Part shown: piece by piece, positions 52,539 to 63,798 of the stretch | Layout: every line of letters starts with the position of its first letter | How positions within the stretch are numbered: the stretch's first letter is position 1 | NCBI RefSeq assembly: GCF_024323335.1 | Contig: NC_066579.1 | Location: 52,100,771-52,164,770 of the forward strand | From: Lathyrus oleraceus | Taxonomy: Eukaryota; Streptophyta; Magnoliopsida; Fabales; Fabaceae | Length of the DNA: 64,000 nt | Direction: 5' to 3' | Position numbers and translations under genes: made by a program | The notes under the pieces: model-generated | Seen by the model: only the letters and a program-made list of their open reading frames with translations | The model's database searches: none | Told to the model about the DNA's origin: nothing

Positions 52539-53731
52539 CGTAAGAACAAGATTTGGTTCCACATCTAGCCTTATGTTTTGATGATAATAATTCATGGACT
52601 CTTAGAGAATAATTTTATACCCTAATCAATTTGTTTAGTGTGCAGATACTAGACTCAAGTTCTGACTCTGAATGAATGACATGTGATGTCATCAAATTCT
52701 GAATCTAGTGCACTCTGACTCTAAGATACATGGTTTACAAAATATTCAAGCTCTGGATTCTGTACTTCAATGCTTCTGACTCTACGCTCATCCAAAGCTT
52801 TTCAAATCTGATGCTTCTGACACTGATATGCTTTGAAGCCATGTTCTCTCAACACTGAATGTGTCACAATACTGTAAAAAGTAGGTTCTGATGAACTGGA
52901 TCAAGATTCTGAAGACCAAGGTTCTGAAGTTTCTCTCAACCAGATTCTTAATCTTATCTTATGCATGCTTCATCACCTATCTATCAGAAGCCCCTAAATG
53001 TTGAAGATAAGATCAAAAGGTTTTACGTAAGGAAAATAATATGTAGTACAAGATCAAATATTCCCTTCACTCACTGGTTTTGTGGGCTAAGGACTGCACT
53101 ATTGTGTCATTTTACCTCCCATTCTCATAAGTCTTTATGCAAGGATACAACTACGTTTTATTAAAATTCTACCCTTCAATGGATCTATTAATGGCCTATA
53201 TAAAGGAGACTTAGAAGAATGAACAATGTTGCTAATTCACACTACAACACACTATGCTATACAATTCATCATCTACGTGAGCATTGCACTTGTGAAATAT
53301 TTTGTGAGAATAGAAAACACACACTAGAACTTTCGTTCACACTTTTCATTGAATATATTTTGTGTAAAAACTTGTATTCATTTGTGTATTCTGCTTTTTA
53401 GAAGCACTTTGTAAACACACTTTTGTATTTCAATCTGTTTGATTGTATTTTCCTTGAGTGACTAGGGTTTAGTCAAAATACTCAAGAAGACATTGACAGT
53501 AGGTCTTTGTATTGTAATCATTTTGGTTATAGTGGATTAAGTCTTTGTTGATAAGGCGAAATCACCTTGCCAGGTGGACTAGAGGTAGCTTAGTTAACAA
53601 CGAACCAGGATAAAAATAATTGTTTCACTATTTTTGTTCTTTGTTTTTTGTTTTTTGTGTTGGGTTGAAAAGGTTTTTATTTTTAGAAATCCAATTCAAA
53701 CCCCATTTTCTTGTGTTTCTTGTCACCTTCA
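52539..53731 (+). repeat. SIRE-type 3' LTR (diverged relative of 27895-28952)
   Basis: The start GTAAGAACAAGATTTGGTTCCACA matches TGTAAGAACAAAAATTGTTC with the first T changed to C. The TATA box TATATAAA is at 53197-53204. The phrases TTGTTGATAAGGCGAAATCACCTTG and CCATTTTCTTGTG...CACCTTCA near the end match the young SIRE LTR. A polypurine tract precedes it, so it is a 3' LTR. The partner LTR was not found. It is much older than the copy at 27895. Confidence 0.8.
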
Positions 53732-54235
53732 TGGTCTTCTTGATCTGAAAATTGATGAAGGTAAAACTTATGGTGACTATCAAGTTGGGAAGGAAACCAA
53801 AATATCACATAAGAAGTTACAAAATCTTACTCGTGTTCCTGAATGACTTCATATGGATCTTAAGGGACCCATGCAAGATGAGAGTCTTGGAGAAAAGAGA
53901 TATGTATTTTTCTATGATGATGATCATTCCATATTTAAGTTTATTCGTGAAAAGTCTGATATGTTCGTTGTTTTTGAAGCTCTTTGTCATCTCTTATAAC
54001 GTGAAAAAGGAGAAGAAATTGGAAAGATTATTCAAATTCGAAACGATCATGTTAGAGAATTTGATAGCTCCAATGTATGTTATGAACTATTGAAGGGATT
54101 GCTCATGAGTTTTCTACTCCCTTCTCACCCCAACAAATTGGGATTGTCGAAAGGAAGAATCATACCTTGCAAGAAATTGTGAGAGTTAAGATCTATGCCA
54201 TAATACTTCCTATTGGGGGTTCCTTTTCAGATCTT
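53732..54235 (+). pseudogene. Copia integrase remnant (Maximus-like)
   Basis: The frame reads GLLDLKIDEGKTYGDYQVGKETKISHKKLQ (pre-integrase), then LHMDLKGPMQ (first Asp) and IREKSDMF. IRNDHVREF (second Asp) and PQQIGIVERKNHTLQE (Glu) complete a recognisable DDE triad despite stops. It begins exactly at the end of a SIRE-type LTR, so it belongs to another element into which that SIRE element inserted. The gag at 51450-51850 may be its upstream part. Confidence 0.75.
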
Positions 54236-54960
54236 TGGAATTTTGATTAATCAAAAACATGATATTATGTCTGTTGAAGATAAAATGGGTGTTCCACCTA
54301 GTCTGTTAAATATGTAATATAAATTTTTTCAAGAAACATGGCTAAAAAATTATTCTTCACAATATTCCACATTTTAATGAGTCTAATATGGCTGTTATTG
54401 TAAATGTTCTTGATGTCCCACCTACATTTGGGTTTGTTAGAAGTCATCCACTTAAAGCTCTTATGCAGGAATCTAAGGTTGTTGAGGAAATCATTGCAAC
54501 TTAGATAACCATAAAGGGTGTGATTGCAGATCTTATTCAAATGTTGAATCAAAAGACTGTTGGTATGTCATCTTCTCAAGCTGGTGTATAATATGTTGAG
54601 AAAGATGTTGAGACATTGAGTGTGGATGAAGAGTTGTCAATTAGTGATAGCAGGGTGTTTATAATGTTTAACAAGGGCACAAAATCGATGATAGAATCTA
54701 TAAATGTCCTTGTTTATAATGTTCAAACTTAAGTGACTCCCCATGAAGTTGAAGATTGTGATCTCACTGGTCATAATGTTGAGCAAATTATTGTTGATAA
54801 CATCAGGAACACCTTTCAGTTTGCTGAAGAAAATAAAGATCTATATGAATGCTTCACCATACGAAGAAAATATCCAAAAGAGCTTGTTCATTTTGAAAGA
54901 AGCAAAGTATGTGAACTTGTTCTTAGACTAAATTCTACTAATATCATTGAACAACAATGT
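54236..54960 (+). pseudogene. Unidentified degraded ORF
   Basis: Plus-strand fragments read as protein with few stops (AVIVNVLDVPPT, GFVRSHPLKALMQESKVVEEI, then 54733-54960 VEDCDLTGHNVEQIIVDNIRN). Composition is acidic and polar. It lies between the integrase remnant and a Tat/Ogre-type LTR that truncates it at 54966. It may be a retroelement env- or gag-like segment; no domain was recognised. Confidence 0.3.
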
Positions 54961-54965
54961 ATTGG

Positions 54966-57031
54966 TGTCATATCCAAATTTTCTCCGAGCATTTCATTTT
55001 TTCAATCAAACAGTTTTATTTTGTTTTTTCCAGAATAAAATTACAGTTTTACAGATAGATCGATTGAAGCAATTTTAAATCACGATAAAATTAGCGGGCA
55101 AAAGATTTTAAGATCCGACCAACAACTATCTGTTTTACTGAACTATATTACGCGTAGGTTATTTTGGTATACTTTTTTTTTATCTTTTTTCATTCGCGCG
55201 TTTTCGCATTTTGATCAGTTTGAACCTTTTCATCAGGGTATTTTTCTAATTGCAATATTAATATATGACTGCCTATTTTATTAAACTTTGTCACACGTAG
55301 ATTAGTTTAGTGCATATGTTTTTTTTGTGTTTGTGCACGTTCGCGTTTACCATATTTTATTCTCTTTTTTTTTTATCAAAATAGTTTTAAAAAAATATTA
55401 ATAATCCTTTTAAAATTAACTTGTTTTTGTTTGTCTAATTAATTAATTTTTTTCTTTTTATTAATAATAGAATTAAATTGGTACAAAATGACAAAAAATT
55501 ATAAAATCAAAATATATTTTTTTTAACTTTTCATGCTACACCATACATGCCATATATCATACATCCATTCACTACAAAATCAAATAAATTCCATCACATG
55601 TGCACTAAATACAAAAGAAGTTTCATTACAAAACAAATGTGCATATTACATCGTCATCATGCAATATGCATTCATACATGTTATACCATCTTCTCACATG
55701 AAACTTTTATAACAATAACTCTCATTTATTATACTCACACACACTTTACACACTCCACTCACCACATTTCATGCTCATATTTCTTCACGCCTTTCATCCC
55801 TCACCAATTCCATTTAATTTGTATCCTAACCTTTTCACATGCTTGCCTTCACATGCTTTAGAAAATTTCACGTGCTTGCCTTCACATGCTTTAGAAAATT
55901 TCACATGCTTATCACACCAAAGAAACCCTAATCTTTCACTATAAGTACTAAGAGAAAACTACACAAGAAGGAGCCCACAATTTGATAGAAGTTCGACAAA
56001 GGAAGAAAAGAAAACACACAAAATTCCTCTTATCCCTTACAAACTCCATCTTCATATTCAAGCCACTTTCTTCCTTCTCCATGCATCATCACAAAACTTT
56101 CTACATTCAACTTTCATACCACTTCATCACTATACATAAACCATCATACTTCATAACACCTTCACCATCACCCATTCCTTGATCTCAACTTTCACCTTCT
56201 TCCATTAAACCAAAACCAACTTCAAAACACCATTCCAACTCACCATAAACTCTGCTCAAACAGAACAAAGAAAAAGAAAGAGAGTTGGTTGAGAAATTTC
56301 ATCAAGCACCTGTCAGCTTGGTGATACCCTCAACCTTTCAAAGCCAGTGAACACAACAACACCATAATCTGCAAAAAAATCACTCACAAACTCACAATAG
56401 ACAATCTAAAAAGAAATGAAGATAGAAAAAAAATAGAAAATACCACCTTGAAAATTCCATATACACAATAATCTTCATCATTAAAATTGATCAATTTCTG
56501 GTTACTCCCTCCATCTCCAGCAACCACGCGCCACTACCTTCAAACACAACTCCACCACCACGACTGAACAATTAACAACAAAACAGAAAATAAGAAGAAA
56601 AATTTAATGAGAAATCATCAGTAACCTTCAGATTCTTCCCTTCATTCAACCACCGTTCACATTCATTCCTGAACCGTCCATGAACTACAACAGCCACCTG
56701 CATGCATCTCGTCGTCACCGCCACCCCTGTTCACCCCTGTGTGTCCGTGTTTTTGGTATTTTCATCCCTTCCATAATTTGATTTTATTCTGAACTTGTGT
56801 TGAATTATTTGTTTAGATTTAGGGTTTTGGTTCTATCAATTTGTTGTATTAATGTTCAATAAGGATATGAGAGTTTGAGAGAAGTTTTTTCTTCAGCATT
56901 ATAATTTTTTCTAAAAAAGAAAATGAATATAGAATGAGGTGAATGTGAGAGCGATGCAGGCGTGAGAAAGAGGGATGAGAGTCCGATCTCTCTCTTCTTT
57001 TCTATCTCATTATTTATGTTTTACATCTTTC

Positions 57032-57062
<31 letters not shown>

Positions 57063-57280
57063 TTACTAAAAGAAGAGAGGGTCATGCGTCATTGGGAGAT
57101 TGACCCTCAACTTTGAATGTTTGACTGCCTGAATGATGGTGAGGATTCCGCCTCCTTCCCTTTTTCTTGATTTCACTTTATTTTGGTATTCCAACCATTC
57201 TAGGGTTTGGATCCTAATTGGGCCTTGAGATTAAAGGCCATTTTATTTTTCTAACCTTATTTTATGCTCTGCACCCCCTT
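54966..57280 (+). repeat. 5' LTR (aligned part) of the coding-less Tat/Ogre element
   Basis: It aligns with 59801-62402 over its full length once the MITE in the right copy is removed. A TATA-like TATAAGTA lies at 55940-55947. The LTR probably continues to about 58.3 kb, where the right copy has no counterpart because it is truncated. Small ORFs at 55547-55861 and 55982-56182 have counterparts in the other copy only because the LTRs are homologous. Confidence 0.8.
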
Positions 57281-57619
57281 GTTTATTCCTTTTTTTATTA
57301 TTTTTTTCGTTTTGGGCCAAGCCCATGTTTATTTTCTTTTGCACCCTTGTATTGATAGTGATTCCCCTTCCCTTTTACTTTTTTTTTTATGTTTTTATAT
57401 TTTTAATTGCATTAGATAATTGTTGTTTAATTGTTAATAAATAAAATAAAAAGCCATTAAAATCAATCTTTCAAAAATAAAAAATGCTTGATCAGGATTA
57501 AGTAATTGTTAAAAATGTTTGCGCCTTTCAATTATTTTCACCACTTCACCATTAAATCAAACATTTTTAGAATAAATTTCAAACCAAAACGAATCAAACA
57601 CTTGATCAACATCGGACGA

Positions 57620-58010
57620 AAAAGGACTAGTTGGACGTAATTATCCATCCTAGTCCCTGAGTATTTGAATGATGGTCGTAATTAGTCTACCGTTTGAATC
57701 ATAATCTTCCGTTCAAAACACAATAAATAACTGAATACAATTCATCTATTTAGTGGATTAAAAAGGATTAGTTGTACATAATTATCCATCCTAGTCTCTG
57801 AGTATTTGGATGATGGCATAATTAGCCTACTGTTTGAATACTTGTCTTATGTTAAGAAAACATGACTTAATTCATCTCACGAATTTCATAAAATAACTTG
57901 GAAGAAAAAGGACTAGTTGGAAGTAATTATATGTCATATTCTCCAAGTATTTGGATGATGGTCGTAATTATCCAACTATTCGAATACTCGTCTTCCACCC
58001 AAAAACAATC
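57620..58010 (+). repeat. Three diverged units of about 140 bp
   Basis: The phrase AAAAAGGACTAGTTGGACGT, then GAGTATTTGNATGATGG and a Cys/Thr-codon-rich tail recur from about 57628, 57766 and 57906. They probably form part of the LTR. No ORF is present. Positions 58011-58440 after them hold no gene; the word TTTTCGCTCGAATGYGA occurs twice (about 58116 and 58223). Confidence 0.7.
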
Positions 58011-58446
58011 TCAATCAATCAAATAAAATCTTTTCGCCTTAGCGCGATGTCAAAACTTTTCAAGATGATGTAAACAACGTTTTGTTCCTATCATGTGAGA
58101 GTAAGTAAGTAACATTTTTCGCTCGAATGCGATGAGAACATAAATCTGTGAGATTCTGGATTATGTTGTCCATTCTGATGTGATGTAAATGTTCACTTTT
58201 TCATGTTTGGGTAGTAAGCAATGTTTTTCGCTCGAATGTGAACTAAGTCCCTTTAGTGGCATAGCCTAAAATCAACATATTGCATGCATCGATCAGTCAT
58301 CACAATTCATATATTTCTCAAACCAACATTGCATAGATGATCATTATACTTCAAATTGCGTGCATAACAAGAACTTGTCTAGCAAAGTGGAAACTCTTCT
58401 AGAATCTGATGCTTGTTTAGAATTTATAAAATCTAAAGACCATTTC

Positions 58447-59455
58447 TCATCTGGAGGTTCAAATATAGTTCTCGTTTGGCGATTTAATACAATACCCATC
58501 CAAAATTTGAATTGTTTTCATCTATAAGACCAATTCGCGTCAACATAATTTTCAAGTCTGTTCCGTCAAGCAGATAAATTAAAAACCAGTTCCCATTTGG
58601 TAACCCATTTTAAAGTCAATTGTTAAATCAAAACCAGTTCCCATCTGGTAACCTATTTCAAAGTCAATTCTCGTTTGACACTTAAGTCATTTCCAGCTCA
58701 TGCCCCGTAATCTATTTTAAAGTCAGTTCCTATCTGACAACTTAGTCATTTTCACTAGTTCTCGTCTAGTACCTTATTTCAAAATCAGATCTCATCTGAC
58801 AGTTAATCATTTCCAGTTCCCGTTTGGTAGCCTATTTTTAAAGTTAGTTCTCGTCTGGAAATTTAATATTTTTCACTAGTTCTTGTCTGGTAGTCATTTT
58901 TAAAACTAATTTCCATCTGGCAACTTAGTATTTTCCACTATCTCCCATCTGACAGTAAATCAAAACCAGTTCTCGTCTGGTAGAATATATTAAAGTCAGT
59001 GCTCGTCTGACAAATTCATCTTTTTCACCAGTTCCTATCTGGTAGCCCATTTTAAAGTCAGTTCCTGTCTCATAACATGATCTTTTTTTACCAGTTCCTG
59101 TCTAGTAATCATTTTTAAAACCATTTCTCGCCTAGCGACTTAATCTTTTTCACCAGTTCTTGTCTGGTAGCCTATTAAATCCAATTCCTATCTAGAAACT
59201 TAATATTTTTCACTAATTTACGTCTGGTAGCCTATTTTAAAGTCAGTTCTCGTTTGGAAACATGGTCTTTTTTCTCCAATTCCTATTTGGTAGTCATTTT
59301 TAAAACTAATTCTTGTTTGAAGACTTGATATTTTTCACCAGTTCCCGTCTGGTAGCCTATTGTATAGTCGGTTTCCGTCTGGCGACTTAATCTTTTTCAC
59401 CAGTTCCCGTCTGGTAGCCGATTCTTTAAATCCAGTTCTCGTCTGGAAATTAAAC
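58447..59455 (+). repeat. Tandem-repeat array in the 3' UTR of the coding-less Tat/Ogre element
   Basis: The array has a half-unit of about 30 bp around AGTTCYCGTCTGGNA, alternating as a 60-bp pair (CCAGTTC...CTGGTAGCCTATTTTAAAGTC and AGTTCTCGTCTGGAAACTTAATCTTTTTCA). Roughly 17 double units are visible with 10-25% divergence between them. Its location before the 3' LTR parallels the 68-bp array at 5110-5745, but the sequences are unrelated. Confidence 0.85.
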
Positions 59456-59800
59456 TTCAAAGTCCAAATTTCATTGGAACACACATCCATTAACCCATCA
59501 CATGCATTGATAAATCATCGCATTTCATACAACATATCATGCATCAGCATAAAGTATACTTGCATAGTATAAGCCAGGATTCTGTGACCGCTCATGGAGG
59601 TCCAAATTAATTTCCCAACAAATCTATATTCATATTTCATCCCCCAGATAAGGCATTTTGACAAAACTCATTTCGTTCCATTTCATTGTCATTCGAAGGA
59701 CAAAATTTAGGTCCTTTGTATTTAATCATCTTTCACCACAATTATATGAAGACTATTGTTATTCATACTCTCGGGTTAAAGGTAATTAAATAGGGACGAC

Positions 59801-62402
59801 TGTGATACTCTAATTTTGTCTGGGCATTTCATTTTTTTAATCAACCAGTTTTATTTTTTTCCAGAATAAAATTCCAGCTTTGAAAATAGAACGGTTAAAG
59901 AAATTTTCAATCGCCCGTAAAATTAGCAAGCGTGGGTTTTTAAGATCGGGCCAACAATTGTTTGTTTTACTAAACAATAATACGCGTAGGTCATTTGGGT
60001 ATGCTCATTTTATTTTTTCGCTTCCGCGCGCATGCGCATTTTGATCAGTATGAACCTTTTCATTAGAGTATTTTTTAAACTAAAATATTGATCTACGACT
60101 GACTGTCTATTTTATTAAACTTTGTCACACGTAGATTAATTTAGTGCGTCTGTTTTATTTTTTCACGTTTTCTCACGTTCGCGTTTACCCATGTTTATTA
60201 TTTTTTATTCATTTTTTTAATCAAAATAATTTTAAAAAATTAATAATTCTTTTAAAATTAACTTGTTTTAGTTTGTCTAATTAATTAATTTTATTTTTTT
60301 CTTTTAATTAATAATATAAATTAAATTGGTACAAAATGAAAAAAAAATCATAGAATCAAAATATATATTTTTTTTAACCTTTCATGCTATAACATACATG
60401 AGATATATCATATATCCATTCACTACAAAGTCAAATAAAGTCCATCAAACGTGCACTAAAGATAATTAGAAAACAAATGTGCATATTACATCATCATCAT
60501 TCAAGATGCATTCATACATACTATATCATCTTCTCACATGAAACTTTTACAGAAATAACTCTCACGTATTATACTTTCACACACTTTACACAGTCCACTC
60601 ACCATATTTCATGCTCATATTTTTTCACACCTTTCATCCCTCACCAATTCCATTTCATTCTTATCCTAACTTCCTCGCATGCTTGCCTTCACATGTTTGA
60701 GCAAATTTCACATGCTTCTCACACCAAAGCAACCCTAATCTCACACTGTAAATGCTAAGAGAAATCTATACAAGGAGGAGGCCAAAATTTGATAGAAGTT
60801 CAACAAAGGAAGGAAAAAAAACACATAAAATTCCTCTCATCCCTTATAAACTCCATCTTCACCTTTAAACCACTTTCTCCCTTCTCCATTTATCACCACA
60901 AAATTTTATACATTCAACTTTCATACAACTTCATCACTATACATAAAACATTATACCCCATAATGCCTTCATCATCACCCATTCATTGACATCAATTTTC
61001 ATCTTCTTCCATTAAACCAAAAGCAACTTCAAAACACCATTTAAACTCACCATAAACTCTACTCAAACATAACAATGAAAAAGAAAGAGAGTTGTTTGAT
61101 AACTTTCATCAAGCACCTTGTAAGCATGGTGATCCCTCAACCTTTCAAAGCCAATGAACACAACAACACCTTAACCTATAAAAAAAATCACTAACAAACT
61201 CACAACAGACAATCAAAAACAAGATGTAGACAAAAAATGAAAATAGAAAATACCCCCGTGAAATTGCATCTACACCACAATCTTCACCAATAAAACTGAT
61301 TAGTTTCCATCCACTCCCTCTGCTTACGACAACCACGTGCCACTACCTTCAAACATAGCTCCACCACCACGACTGAACAATAAACAACAAAATAGAAAAT
61401 AAGAATAAAAAATAATGTGAAACCATAAACAACCTCCAGATTCCTTCATTCATTCAGCTGTCGTTCACACCCATTCTATAGTCGTACCCGAACTCCGGGC
61501 ACTACATGCACGCATCTCACTGTCACCGCCACCCCCGCTCATCCCCGTGTGGCCGTGTTTTTAAAATTTTCATCCCTTCCATGATTTTATTTGATTATGA
61601 ACTTATGTTGAATTGTTTGTTTAGATTTAGGCTATGTTTGGATTGATGGAACATGATGGAGCAGAGTGGAATGGAATGGTATAAACCCATATTCCATTGT
61701 TTGATTTAATTAATAATGGATGGAATGGAGCGGAACATGATGGAATGCATTACATCCCATTCCATCACTTTCCTTCACTTTTTATACATTCCGATTTGGG
61801 CGGAATGAGAAAATTGCTCTATTCCATTATGAAATACCCAAACAATGGAATGAAATATTTATTCCATTCTGTTTCGCTCCGCTCCATTCCACTCCGTCTC
61901 GCTCCATTCCACTCCGTTCATTTTAGCGTATCCAAACATAGCCTTAGGGTTTTAGTTCTATCAATTTGTTTTGTTGATGTTCAATAGGGAGATGAGAGTT
62001 TGAGAGAAGTTTTTTCTTCAGTCTTAGAATTTTTTTATGAAAATAAATGAATGTAAAAGAAGGTGAATGTGAAAGCGATACAAGTTTGAGAAAGGGGGGT
62101 GAGAGTTCGATCTCTCTCTTATTTTCCATTTCATTATTAATGCTTTTACATTTTTCTTTTCTTTTATAATTTATTTCTTGTTTTGTTATCAAAAGAAGAG
62201 AAGGTGATGTGTCGTTGGGATATTAACTCTCAATTTTTAATGTTTGACTGCTTGAATGGAGGTGAGGATTCCACCTCCTTCCCTCTTTCCCAATTTCACT
62301 TTGTTTTGGTATTCTGATCATTCTTGGATTTGGATCCTAATTGGGCCTTGTGATTAAAGGCCATTTTCTTTTCTAACCTCATTTTATGCTCTGCACCCCC
62401 TT
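59801..62402 (+). repeat. 3' LTR (truncated) of the coding-less Tat/Ogre element
   Basis: It starts TGTGATACTCTAATTTTG, similar to the LTR starts TGTAAGACCCCAATTTTG and TGTAATACCCCAAAATTT of the other two Tat/Ogre elements. Its ORFs (60477-60758, 60789-60989) mirror those of the left LTR. It contains a MITE at 61630-61943. Homology stops abruptly at 62402 within TGCACCCCCTT. Confidence 0.8.
61630..61943. mobile_element. Tourist-like (PIF/Harbinger) MITE, 314 bp
   Basis: Perfect 14-bp terminal inverted repeats GGCTATGTTTGGAT / ATCCAAACATAGCC are flanked by TTA on both sides (61627-61629 and 61944-61946). TTA target duplications and a GGN-TGTTTGG-type terminus are typical of Tourist/Harbinger MITEs. 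The left LTR at about 56819 has the uninterrupted site GATTTAGGG, proving insertion. The interior is made of inverted GGAATGGAATGG / CCATTCCATTCC-like motifs and has no ORF, so it depends on a transposase made elsewhere. Confidence 0.92.
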
Positions 62403-63593
62403 ATATGTTGCTTCACCTTCAGAGCCTTTGAGAAGTTATATTCTCAAAGGTTTTGATTCATGAGAGGTATAATCTTATCTTATGCACAAAAAGGGTATGT
62501 ATGGTCTCCCAAACGTGTCAGAGCTTCTTCATCTCAACCTATTGTCGTTACTATTGCAATTTTGGGGTTTCGCTATGATATGTGGTGTATATGTTCTTGA
62601 GATTTGATATGGAAAATTATTTGTAAGATTGTGCCTAACATCTTGCTTGTTGGCAGAATCTACTTCTGGTTTATTAGTTTCTATGAGGTTTTTATGTTCT
62701 GGATCACTTTTGTTTTTATTTTCTCCGTTGATTGTTTGATGGTGGTTCTCTGCTCTTTGTCTCTTTTGAGGAAAATAGGGGGTGAGAAAAAGGCCACACT
62801 TTGCTTTGCGGATATTGTTTAATTCTATGTGTACTATTTGTGGTGCGTTCTTGAAGAAGTGTGTAACTTGTGTTTTGCCTAAAATATAGTCAAATGACGG
62901 AGTTTATTATTACATTTTATTAGCTAATTTTTGTAAGAAATATTCAGCAAGATATCTTGATATGTTGTGTGATATCCTGACGAGCATACTACTCAAGACT
63001 ACTCAAAGTGTGTTATATGATTGCTTTAGCATTGAATTTGAAAATGTTTCCATAATGGTTTGATCATAAGATTGCTCAATCTTTGGTAGAAGTTTGTTAA
63101 TTCAAATCAGTTTTAAAAATATTTGATTAAATCATAAATTTGGATGAAAGAAAGTTAAATGAATATAATTTCATAAAGAAATTTGAATTTGATTTAAAAC
63201 AAAGAAGATTTAATTTAATTAAATATGTTTTGAAGAAAATATTTAATTAAATATATTTTGAAAGATTTGATTTAGTTTTATTTAGTCCAAGATTTTGCTG
63301 AAATTAATTTGTAAAAATATTGATTGAAGATGTATTCAAACAAATTGTATACAGTAACTTGTGAATTCGATAATTATAGTTAGAAATCATTTTAAATTGA
63401 CGTGTATAAATATTATATAAACTTCCGATAATCTCAATTTTCAAAAAATATGAAACTATTGGAAGATTGTCTCAAGTAAAAAGTGTATCTAGTAACATCT
63501 TAACCTCATAAAAAATTTGAAAAAAAAAAGGTTACCATACTGGTGAAAATCCACACAGGAGGCCATCCATTCTCACTTTTGGCTAGCCCTAAA

Positions 63594-63596
<3 letters not shown>
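62403..63596. other. No confident feature; AT-rich sequence
   Basis: An ORF at 62604-62822 is hydrophobic, but it has no start context, homologue or conserved partner in the window. It may be decayed retroelement 3' UTR. From about 63050 the sequence is very AT-rich (repeated TTTGATTTA words). The left boundary coincides with the truncation of the LTR. Confidence 0.3.

Positions 63597-63658
<62 letters not shown>
63597..63658. repeat. (TA)31 microsatellite
   Basis: Sixty-two bases of uninterrupted TA. It marks the left end of the homology between the two copies of the small-gene region. The length may be unreliable in an assembly. Confidence 0.97.
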
Positions 63659-63659
<1 letters not shown>

Positions 63660-63798
63660 CTGAATATCTAAATATCTCTGATTAAAAAACAGAGTGAAAC
63701 ATAGAGAAATAAAGGGGAAGCGTACAAATCCTCCCTCCACAATTTCTATACATCATCATAACGCTAATCAAAAGCCTAATCATCATCATATTCTGACT

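Larger units (their letters stand above)
54966..62402 (+). mobile_element. Tat/Ogre-type element reduced to LTR - 3' UTR repeats - LTR
   Basis: Homologous LTR starts at 54966 (TGTCATATCC) and 59801 (TGTGATACTCTAATTTTGTC) are in direct orientation. The second is preceded by a purine-rich ATTAAATAGGGACGAC tract, and before that by a tandem-repeat array, the standard Tat/Ogre 3' end. No gag or pol lies between them. The right LTR is cut off at 62402. The plus orientation is opposite to the other two Tat/Ogre elements. Confidence 0.7.

Noticed and set aside
55547..55861. His/Thr-rich ORF, mirrored at 60477-60758
   Set aside because: It is retained in both copies only because they are homologous LTRs. 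The composition is low complexity (CAT/CAC-rich).
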